In this document: positions 52,138 to 58,830 of the stretch, one piece after another
Position numbering within the stretch: position 1 is the stretch's first letter
Layout of the letters: every line of letters begins with the position of its first letter
Source of the DNA: Paenibacillus gorillae
GTDB lineage: Bacteria; Bacillota; Bacilli; Paenibacillales; Paenibacillaceae
Direction of reading: 5' to 3'
DNA: 58,830 bases
Assembly (NCBI RefSeq): GCF_000513275.1
Contig: NZ_CBVJ010000131.1
Coordinates: 1 to 58,830, forward strand
Program-made: the position numbers and the translations under genes
The notes under the pieces: model-generated
Told to the model about the DNA's origin: nothing
The model's database searches: none
The model's input: only the letters and a program-made list of their open reading frames with translations

Positions 52138-53046
52138 TTACTCTAATTTAAACCCTTGTCCAACGACTTCCGCCGTGTCGCTAATAATAACGAAAGCATC
52201 CGGATCGATGGCCTTAACCAGCTGTTTCAGCTTCGCAACCTCGGTTTGTCCAACGACGACCATCAACACCGTCCGGCCTTCTCCCGTATACCCTCCACGG
52301 GCATCCAGCTTGGTCAGTCCACGGTCCAAATCATGCAAGACCGCTTCCGCCAGCTCCTCTGTATGCTCGCTAATAATAAAGGCTACTTTCGAGACCGATA
52401 AACCGCTCTGTACGATATCGATTGTCTTGCTGGTCACGAACAGACCAATAAGCGCATAAAGCGCAACCTCCGGCGAAATGATGATGCCAGCAGCTACAAT
52501 GACGCAGCCGTCAAAGCAGGCGACTGCGAGACCCAGCGGCAAGCCCGTAAACCGATGAAGAATTTGCGCCGCAAGAGCCAGTCCACCAGTTGAGCCGCGT
52601 CCGCGGAATACGAGACCAAGACCAAGGCCTACGCCGATACCTCCGTAGATTGCCGCCAGCAGCGCATTGTGGGTAGGCGGCTGCCAGTGGGAGCTCATGA
52701 GGACGAACAAGGGCAGCAATGCGGAGCCAATTAGCGTATTGAGCGCGAATTTGCGTCCAATCAGCCACCAGCCTGCGAAAAACAAGGGAATGTTGAGCGC
52801 CCATTGTGAAATGGCCGGTGTAATGCCAGTCAACCGCTGCACCAGAATCGAAACGCCGGAGACACCGCCAGATGCAATTCCGTTAGGCAGCAGGAACAGG
52901 TTAAAGCTAATCGCAACAATCAGCGAGCCCAATATGACTTGAATGACGCCCCAAGCTGCCTGCTGTTTTTTGCTCATCGGCTTCTTGTGCCGTTTCCGCT
53001 GCTTTTGCCTGACGGCACTTTCGGTTGCAATAGCCACGAAGTTCAT
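52138..53046 (-). CDS. YitT family membrane protein (DUF2179)
   Basis: About five or six membrane helices (30-210) of the YitT/DUF161 type (NLFLLPNGIASGGVSGVSI, FRGRGSTGGLALAAQI) and a cytoplasmic DUF2179 domain (about 225-300, ALYALIGLF, then HTEELAEAVLHDLDRGLT) are seen. The molecular role of the family is not settled; some members are thought to affect transport or sporulation. The ATG at 53046 has AAAGGGG close to it; the ATG at residue 24 is an alternative start. Confidence 0.88.
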   Translation of the reverse strand: MNFVAIATESAVRQKQRKRHKKPMSKKQQAAWGVIQVILGSLIVAISFNLFLLPNGIASGGVSGVSILVQRLTGITPAISQWALNIPLFFAGWWLIGRKFALNTLIGSALLPLFVLMSSHWQPPTHNALLAAIYGGIGVGLGLGLVFRGRGSTGGLALAAQILHRFTGLPLGLAVACFDGCVIVAAGIIISPEVALYALIGLFVTSKTIDIVQSGLSVSKVAFIISEHTEELAEAVLHDLDRGLTKLDARGGYTGEGRTVLMVVVGQTEVAKLKQLVKAIDPDAFVIISDTAEVVGQGFKLE

Positions 53047-53091
53047 ATCCCCTTTCCAGTTCTGGTGTGTCTGTTTTGCCTATGTATGACG

Positions 53092-53133
53092 CAAAAAAAG
53101 AAGAGCTCCTCCAATCAGTATCGGAACTCTTCT
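53092..53133 (-). terminator. terminator of prfB
   Basis: Stem of 11 bp (AGAAGAGCTCC 53099-53109, GGAACTCTTCT 53123-53133, one wobble) followed on the minus strand by TTTTTTTGCG. Confidence 0.9.
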
Positions 53134-53165
53134 TATAGCCTATGCGCATTCGTGCATATTAGCGG

Positions 53166-54273
53166 CTATTCCTTGCGAATTTGATGGCGCAAATAACCGT
53201 CGATAAAGGCGCTAATGTCGCCGTCCATTACGGCGCCCACATTGCCGGTCTCCACATCCGTGCGATGATCTTTCACCATGCTGTACGGATGGAAAACGTA
53301 AGAACGGATTTGACTGCCCCAGGCGATGTCAGATTGCTCGCCGCGAATTTCAGCCAAATGCTGCCGTTGCTCCTCGATTTTACGCTCATAAAGCTTTGAC
53401 CGGAGCATGTTCATCGCACGCTCGCGGTTCTGAATCTGCGAGCGCTCCTGCTGACAGGCAACGACGATGCCGGAAGGAATATGCGTAATCCGGATGGCCG
53501 ACTCCGTCTTATTGACGTGCTGTCCGCCGGCGCCGCTGGCGCGATACGTATCGACCTTTAAATCCTCACTGCGGATTTCGATTTCAATATCATCCGTAAT
53601 CTCCGGTACGACATCACAAGAAACGAAAGACGTATGGCGACGGCCCGACGAGTCAAATGGTGAAATCCGCACTAATCGGTGCACGCCCTTCTCCGCCTTC
53701 AAATACCCGTAGGCGTTGTAGCCTTTTACAGCTATCGTTACACTCTTGATTCCCGCTTCATCGCCGTCCTGATAATCCAGAACTTCGACCTTAAAGCCGC
53801 GTTTCTCCGCCCAGCGCGTATACATGCGGTAGAGCATTTGGCCCCAGTCCTGAGACTCTGTACCGCCAGCGCCCGGATGCAGCTCCAAAATAGCGTTCAG
53901 CTTGTCATACGGCTGATTAAGCAGCAATTGCAGCTGGAAATCGTTAACCTTCGCTACTAATGCGGCGGTGCCTTCAACAATATCGGCTTCGATCGAATCA
54001 TCGTCTTCGCCTTCCGCCAGCTCCAGCATCGTCTCCAAATCCTCTTGATCGCTATTCAAACGCTCATATTGCTCAACGACCGATTTGACAGCGTTCAGCT
54101 CAGCGATCAAGCTTTGAGCTTTTTCATTATCGTCCCAGAAGTCGGGAACGGTCATTTTCTCTTCATAGTTGGCAATCATCTCTTGCTTAAGGTCTAAGTC
54201 AAAGAGACCCCCTAAGTTCTTGGAGACGCTTCGCTGTTTCACGCAAATCCTGTTTTACCGTTATATCGATCAT
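53166..54273 (-). CDS. prfB: peptide chain release factor 2, with programmed +1 frameshift
   Basis: RF2 ends translation at UGA and UAA. Translation starts at the ATG at 54273 and reads 24 codons to CTT TGA C (54204-54198). Ribosomes slip +1 there to read on for 344 residues, about 368 in total. The classic parts are all there: in-frame TGA at 54201-54199, the slippery CTT before it, and the internal AGGGGG (54213-54208) three bases upstream of CTT. The protein shows the GGQ loop (ASGAGGQHVNKTESAIR in part: GAGGQHVN) and the SPF-type anticodon motif (ISPFDSSGRRHTSF). It lies 154 bases after secA. Confidence 0.96.
54198..54213 (-). promoter_or_regulatory. prfB autoregulatory +1 frameshift site
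   Basis: Minus strand AGGGGG, TCT, CTT, TGA, C. When RF2 is scarce the slow UGA and the Shine-Dalgarno-like AGGGGG push the ribosome forward by one base, a known feedback device. Confidence 0.95.
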
Positions 54274-54427
54274 AGCGTTTGCTTCACCTCAATTTAAGTT
54301 TGAACCGCATAAACGCGCCGTCCCTTGCGCGAGGGCGGAAGAACCACGCCTCGCGCGACAGTGACTGACGCGTCTGTTTCTTTTTTACCGTATGCGCCTG
54401 AACAGTATTCCGTTCTTTAACGGCTTC

Positions 54428-56938
54428 TTATTTCTCAACGCCGTGGCATTGCTTATATTTCTTGCCGCTGCCGCAAGGACAAGGATCGTTCCGGCCTACA
54501 CGGTCATTGCGTTTCACTGGACGCTTCTCCTGGCTTTCGCCCGGGCTGTTCGTCGTCGTCTGGCCCTGCGCCACCTCTTGGCGTTCCAGGTTGCTCTCAA
54601 CGCGTGCCTTCATAATATATTTCGCGACTTCTTCCTGAATATGCTCAATCATTTCCTTGAACATCTCGAAGCCTTCGAATTGATACTCGCGAAGCGGATC
54701 CGTACCGCCATAAGCACGAAGGTGGATGCCCTGACGCAATTGGTCCATCGCGTCGATGTGATCCATCCACTTGCTGTCTACAGCGCGAAGCACGACAACC
54801 TTCTCGAACTCACGCATGGTCTCTTCACCAAGTTCTTCTTCACGCTGGTCATAGTAAGCAATGACCTTGTTGTAGATAAGCTCGTTGATTTCTTCTTTCT
54901 CTTTGCCCCACAGGTTGTCTTTCGTAAACGTATCCTCTGGCAAGAGCGTTGCGTGGACATAGTCCACAATCGCCTGCAGATCCCACTCTTCCGGAATATC
55001 CTCCGATGTATGCGCATCGACGATCCGGTCGATAACAGGCGTGATCATATCCAGGACAGCTTGACGGATATTTTCGGAGCTCATCACGTCTCGGCGCTGT
55101 TTGTAGATGACTTCACGCTGCTGGTTCATCACATCGTCATATTGCAAGACGACTTTACGGGTATCAAAGTTGTTGCCCTCTACCCGTTTTTGCGCGGATT
55201 CCACTGCACGGGAGATCATGCGGCTTTCGATAGGCTGATCGTCTTCAAGACCTAGACGCTCCATCATGCCCATAATGTTCTCGGAGCCGAAACGACGCAT
55301 CAGTTCGTCCTCAAGCGACAGATAGAACTGCGAGGAGCCTGGGTCACCTTGACGTCCTGCACGGCCACGAAGCTGGTTGTCGATCCGGCGGCTCTCATGC
55401 CGTTCCGTACCGATAATATGAAGTCCGCCCAAATCGGCTACGCCATCACCCAGCAAAATGTCGGTACCACGGCCCGCCATGTTCGTCGCGATGGTCACCG
55501 ATCCAGCTTGTCCTGCACGGGAGATGATTTCTGCTTCCTCGGCATGGAATTTCGCATTCAATACTTTATGTCCAACACCGCGGCGCTTGAGCATTTCTGC
55601 CAACTTCTCGGAGTTTTCGATGGAGATTGTACCCACGAGAACCGGCTGGTTCTTGCTGTGACGTTCCACGATTTCTTCGACAACAGCTTTGAACTTGCCA
55701 AGCTCGTTTTTATAGACGACATCGGCCAAGTCGCTCCGGATCATCGAACGGTTCGTAGGCACTTGAATAACGTCTAGGCCATAAATCCGCTTGAACTCCT
55801 CTTCCTCCGTCTTCGCCGTACCGGTCATACCAGCCAGCTTGCGGTACATCCGGAAGTAGTTCTGGAACGTAATCGTCGCCAGCGTCATGCTCTCGTTCTG
55901 AACCTTCAGCTGTTCCTTCGCTTCTATCGCTTGATGCAGACCGTCGCTATAGCGGCGGCCCGACATGAGACGGCCGGTGAATTCGTCGACGATAACGACT
56001 TCTTCTTCCTGCACGACATAATCGACGTCGCGTTTCATAATGACATGCGCCTTCAGCGCCTGCTGAATATGGTGGTTGAGCAGGACATTGGCATGATCAA
56101 ATAAGTTCTCGATATGGAACGCTTTCTCTGCCTTTTCCACGCCCGCTTCCGTCAGCATAACGGTACGAAGCTTCACATCAATTGTGAAATCCTCTTCCGC
56201 TTTCAGACGGGTAATGAAACGATCCGCTGCAAAATACATCTCTGTCGACTTAGCGGCTTGTCCCGAAATAATAAGCGGAGTCCGAGCCTCGTCGACAAGG
56301 ATGGAATCCACTTCATCTATAATCGCAAAATAGAGCGGACGTTGAACCATTTGCTCTTTGTACAACACCATGTTGTCACGCAAATAGTCAAAGCCAAACT
56401 CATTGTTCGTTCCGTACGTAATATCGCAAGCATAAGCTTCCTGCTTCTCTTCATGCGACAAGCCATGCATGTTGCAGCCGACCGTCAAGCCAAGGAAATT
56501 GTACAACTGGCCCATAATCTGGCTATCCCGCGATGCCAAGTAATCATTGACCGTAATGACATGAACGCCTTTGCCAAGCAATGCGTTCAAATAGACAGGA
56601 AGGGTAGCTACGAGCGTTTTACCTTCACCGGTTCTCATCTCGGCGATCTTGCCCTCATGCAGCACCATGCCGCCCATCAATTGCACATCGAAGTGGCGCA
56701 TGCCAAGCGTACGCTTGGACGCTTCGCGCACGACAGCGAATGCCTCGGGCATAATTTGCTCCAGCGTATCGCCTTTTTCAAGACGTGCCTTAAACTCTTC
56801 GGTTTTATTGCGGAGCGCCTCATCCGACAAGCCGGAAATCCGGGACTCCAAACCGTTAACTTCTTCTACGGTCCGCGTGAGACGCTTGACCTCGCGCTCG
56901 TTTGCGTCACCAAATATTTTTTTCACTAGTCCGAGCAT
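54428..56938 (-). CDS. secA: preprotein translocase ATPase SecA
   Basis: SecA drives secretory proteins through SecYEG. The 836-residue protein has Walker A MRTGEGKT near residue 101, DEVDS near 208, the preprotein cross-linking and helical scaffold regions, NMAGRGTDI near 490 and a C-terminal zinc-binding SEC-C tail (RNDPCPCGSGKKYKQCHG) for SecB or ribosome contact. AAAGGGGA precedes the ATG. It has its own promoter at 56975-57003 and probably shares the transcript with prfB. Confidence 0.98.
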   Translation of the reverse strand: MLGLVKKIFGDANEREVKRLTRTVEEVNGLESRISGLSDEALRNKTEEFKARLEKGDTLEQIMPEAFAVVREASKRTLGMRHFDVQLMGGMVLHEGKIAEMRTGEGKTLVATLPVYLNALLGKGVHVITVNDYLASRDSQIMGQLYNFLGLTVGCNMHGLSHEEKQEAYACDITYGTNNEFGFDYLRDNMVLYKEQMVQRPLYFAIIDEVDSILVDEARTPLIISGQAAKSTEMYFAADRFITRLKAEEDFTIDVKLRTVMLTEAGVEKAEKAFHIENLFDHANVLLNHHIQQALKAHVIMKRDVDYVVQEEEVVIVDEFTGRLMSGRRYSDGLHQAIEAKEQLKVQNESMTLATITFQNYFRMYRKLAGMTGTAKTEEEEFKRIYGLDVIQVPTNRSMIRSDLADVVYKNELGKFKAVVEEIVERHSKNQPVLVGTISIENSEKLAEMLKRRGVGHKVLNAKFHAEEAEIISRAGQAGSVTIATNMAGRGTDILLGDGVADLGGLHIIGTERHESRRIDNQLRGRAGRQGDPGSSQFYLSLEDELMRRFGSENIMGMMERLGLEDDQPIESRMISRAVESAQKRVEGNNFDTRKVVLQYDDVMNQQREVIYKQRRDVMSSENIRQAVLDMITPVIDRIVDAHTSEDIPEEWDLQAIVDYVHATLLPEDTFTKDNLWGKEKEEINELIYNKVIAYYDQREEELGEETMREFEKVVVLRAVDSKWMDHIDAMDQLRQGIHLRAYGGTDPLREYQFEGFEMFKEMIEHIQEEVAKYIMKARVESNLERQEVAQGQTTTNSPGESQEKRPVKRNDRVGRNDPCPCGSGKKYKQCHGVEK

Positions 56939-56974
56939 GGTCTTCCCCTTTCGTATTACGCCTGTTTGCCTTAA

Positions 56975-57003
56975 ATTGTAACAGTTTGTAGAGACCGCCG
57001 CAA
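56975..57003 (-). promoter_or_regulatory. sigma-A promoter of secA
   Basis: Minus strand: -35 TTGCGG (56998-57003), 17-base spacer, -10 TACAAT (56975-56980). Confidence 0.65.
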
Positions 57004-57045
57004 TGAGTCGCTATCATTTCCAGCAATAGGCATGCTATCGATAAT

Positions 57046-57080
57046 GAAAAGAGCCTTCTCCGGTGAAGGAAAAAGGCTCT
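57046..57080 (-). terminator. terminator of hpf
   Basis: Stem AGAGCCTT / AAGGCTCT with inner CCTTC/GAAGG pairing, followed on the minus strand by TTTCATT. The U-tract is short. Confidence 0.7.
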
Positions 57081-57136
57081 GTTGATTGTATGAGTCATTA
57101 AGTATTCCTTGTTAATCCTGTATATTCGCTTGGCGG

Positions 57137-57685
57137 TCAGCCTTGCTCAATTAAGCCGTATTTGCCGTCGCTTCGCTTGTAAACGACATTCACTTCCTTA
57201 TTGTCCACGTTGGAAAATACGAAAAAGTTATGGCCGACCATGTTCATCTGGAGAATCGCTTCCTCCACATCCATCGGCTTCAACGTAAAGCGCTTCGTTC
57301 TTACAAGCTCTAATTCGTCCTCTTCATCTAATACGCGGACAGCCGAGCCATTCGCCTCTTCCTTGAAGATTGTTCTTACACCGTTGCTGTTGCGGAATTT
57401 GCGGTTCAGCTTCGTCTTATGCTTACGGATCTGACGCTCCAGTTTGTCCACTACGACGTCAATGGAAGCGTACATATCCTGGCTCTTATCCTCAGCTCTG
57501 AGAAGGACTCCTACGAGCGGAATTGTCACCTCTACGGCATGCTGACCTTTCGTTACGGACAATGTTACGGTTGTTTCGGAGGCAGGTGCTTCAAAATACT
57601 TTTCCAAGCGGCTTAGCTTCTTCTCGGCATAATCTCTTAGTGCGTCTGTCACTTGAAAGCGTTGACCTCGAATGATGTATTTCAT
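57137..57685 (-). CDS. hpf: long-form ribosome hibernation promoting factor
   Basis: The N-terminal domain (1-100) binds the ribosomal decoding region (YIIRGQRFQVTDALRDYAEKKL in part: FQVTDALRDYAEKKL). A linker and a C-terminal dimerisation domain (about 122-180, RTKRFTLKPMDVEEAILQM) complete the 182-residue long form that makes 100S ribosome dimers in Firmicutes. AAGGAGGA lies before the ATG and a strong promoter at 57712-57740. It sits next to secA as in other Bacillales. Confidence 0.95.
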   Translation of the reverse strand: MKYIIRGQRFQVTDALRDYAEKKLSRLEKYFEAPASETTVTLSVTKGQHAVEVTIPLVGVLLRAEDKSQDMYASIDVVVDKLERQIRKHKTKLNRKFRNSNGVRTIFKEEANGSAVRVLDEEDELELVRTKRFTLKPMDVEEAILQMNMVGHNFFVFSNVDNKEVNVVYKRSDGKYGLIEQG

Positions 57686-57711
57686 GGGGCATTCCTCCTT
57701 TACATGTTCTT

Positions 57712-57740
57712 ATTATAACATAGGTGAAGGCCTATGACAA
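57712..57740 (-). promoter_or_regulatory. sigma-A promoter of hpf
   Basis: Minus strand: -35 TTGTCA (57735-57740), 17-base spacer, consensus -10 TATAAT (57712-57717), 26 bases before the start codon. Confidence 0.8.
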
Positions 57741-58098
57741 AACAGATTTTAGTTTATTGTGAATTTTCTGATAATTTGTTGAAAAAGCACAGATTCAGCT
57801 TATGCATATCCACGATACAAGCATGTGCCGTGAGACTTCCTAATCTAATTTTAATTATCATTTATTTTAAATAATTTAATGACGTAAATCTTTATTAATC
57901 GACATCAGCAGTCGATATGTATAGAGATATCTGCTATAACTTTATATTTATAATAGGAAGTACTATTCTAGTCAGAACACCAGTCTTTCAATTTCCCATA
58001 GTGTTTAAAAATATCAAATGTTGTACAAATAACTATTCGTTTATGTAACGACTCTGAGGCAGCAAATCAAATATTCGACGAAAGAGAGGGAATTAACA
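57741..58098. other. AT-rich intergenic region
   Basis: About 360 bases with sharply lower G+C than the preceding sequence. It holds a short inverted repeat TCGAC/GTCGA (near 57899-57915) and several TATAAT-like words (for example near 57947), none with a good -35 partner. No gene, tRNA or att-like repeat is recognisable. Confidence 0.5.
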
Positions 58099-58830
58099 GT
58101 GAGTAAAATATTAATTTCCATTTTATCGACAATAGATAATCAAGAAAGATTAGACTCAATTTACGACAAATTTGAAGCAGAGGGGTTCCAAGTAGAGATA
58201 TTCAGTGACGAAGTTAATTATGCATTTCAACTTACCAGCCTAGTAGATATTGTATCTTATTTAAAAGAACAAGAACGATATAGCGATGGCATACATAGGA
58301 TATCCGTTTTATCCAATATTAGACCATTGCTGTTTTCGTGGTATAGATGCTATAACACTCTGGCCCAAGATTTTATTTATTTCGATGATGAATATAGTAA
58401 CCATTATTCTTCCAACTTACAACATAGGAGTTTTATTGAGCAGCTCTCTGAATTCAACAATATTGATTACGAAGATATGATAGATAAAATATTTGTTTCC
58501 ATTAATACGATGAGTAATTTAACAGATTTTTTAATACAAAACCATCGTTTTATATTCTTTGATCTAATCGAAAACTTCGACTACAACAACACTCCATCAA
58601 AACATAAAGATTCAAAAAATTATTACTATAATAAGCTTGAGTATCAATTTAACTTTACGGATAACAACAATTCGCAAAACATCTTCATCACCGAAAAGCA
58701 AATTCAGGATATTACTATTAACTCAGAATGGATTGCTTTACTTAAGGATAATGCTTACTTCGCTCTATACGCAATTTTTTACATTTATAAGATGGACATT
58801 GCTCAGTCTCTAAAAGATTCAACTCTAACT
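58099..58830 (+). CDS. unrecognised AT-rich gene, cut by the right edge
   Basis: A GTG at 58099 with GAGAGGG eight bases upstream opens a frame without a stop to the window end, 244 codons. I do not recognise the protein. It begins SKILISILSTIDNQERLDSI, is rich in Asn, Asp, Ile, Phe and Tyr, has no signal peptide or clear membrane helix, and looks cytoplasmic and mixed alpha/beta. A hydrophobic patch AYFALYAIFYIYKM lies near residues 219-232. Base composition (about one third G+C by eye) and codon use differ strongly from all other genes here, as in recently acquired DNA. Confidence 0.75.
   Translation, partial: MSKILISILSTIDNQERLDSIYDKFEAEGFQVEIFSDEVNYAFQLTSLVDIVSYLKEQERYSDGIHRISVLSNIRPLLFSWYRCYNTLAQDFIYFDDEYSNHYSSNLQHRSFIEQLSEFNNIDYEDMIDKIFVSINTMSNLTDFLIQNHRFIFFDLIENFDYNNTPSKHKDSKNYYYNKLEYQFNFTDNNNSQNIFITEKQIQDITINSEWIALLKDNAYFALYAIFYIYKMDIAQSLKDSTLT

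Noticed and set aside
54242..54300. Separate short peptide gene before prfB
   Set aside because: The 24-codon frame ending at TGA is the first part of prfB, joined by the classic +1 frameshift.

Overview
This window is a chromosomal segment of a Gram-positive Firmicute, most likely Paenibacillaceae (Paenibacillus, Cohnella or a close relative). The grounds are moderate G+C with strong AGGAGG-type ribosome binding sites, TTGACA/TATAAT promoters, a Bacillus-type rRNA leader, the order ftsE-ftsX-M23 peptidase-S41 peptidase-minJ-like gene-uvrB-uvrA, the pcrB-pcrA-ligA cluster, an argCJBDFGH operon, secA-prfB with long HPF, and copper-amine-oxidase-type stalk domains. Nearly all genes lie on the minus strand. 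No rRNA, tRNA, CRISPR array, IS element or prophage lies inside the window, but the left edge holds the promoter and leader of an rRNA operon that runs off the left end.

Layout. (1) 1-6 kb: rrn tandem promoters, then ligA, pcrA and pcrB. (2) 6-8.5 kb: an ECF sigma factor, a small membrane protein that is probably its anti-sigma, and a large membrane-anchored protein, behind a sigma-W-like promoter. (3) 8.5-16 kb: a U32 peptidase/hydroxylase, a secreted S1C protease paired with a copper-amine-oxidase-domain protein, a TIM-barrel isomerase on the plus strand, and an OsmC protein. (4) 16-19.1 kb: a polar amino-acid ABC transporter led by a TetR regulator that appears to start at ATT and has a palindromic operator over its own promoter. 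(5) 19.2-24.2 kb: a 1671-residue LPXTG adhesin built from two periodic arrays. (6) 24.4-30.2 kb: a small two-helix membrane protein, a 29-bp tandem repeat, and uvrBA with a LexA-like box. (7) 30.3-36.2 kb: a division and cell-wall cluster, ftsE-ftsX-M23-S41-minJ, in which the minJ-like gene is split by a one-base frameshift. (8) 36.4-42.6 kb: a VanW/G5 protein, about 0.8 kb of structured non-coding tandem repeats, a sigma-region-2-like small protein, a lipoprotein, and a two-component system with an 11-bp-spaced direct repeat upstream. (9) 42.8-52.1 kb: an SDR oxidoreductase and the complete arginine operon with an ARG box over its promoter. (10) 52.1-57.7 kb: a YitT protein, prfB with its programmed +1 frameshift, secA and long hpf. 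(11) 57.7-58.8 kb: an abrupt AT-rich stretch with an unrecognised gene that is cut by the right edge.

Most of the window is ordinary core genome. The least explained parts are the 37.9-38.75 kb repeat array, the AT-rich gene at the right edge, the frameshifted minJ-like gene, the ATT-start TetR with its operator, and the regular architecture of the giant adhesin. No completely new multi-gene system is demonstrated here; the repeat array and the right-edge gene are the best places to look for one.
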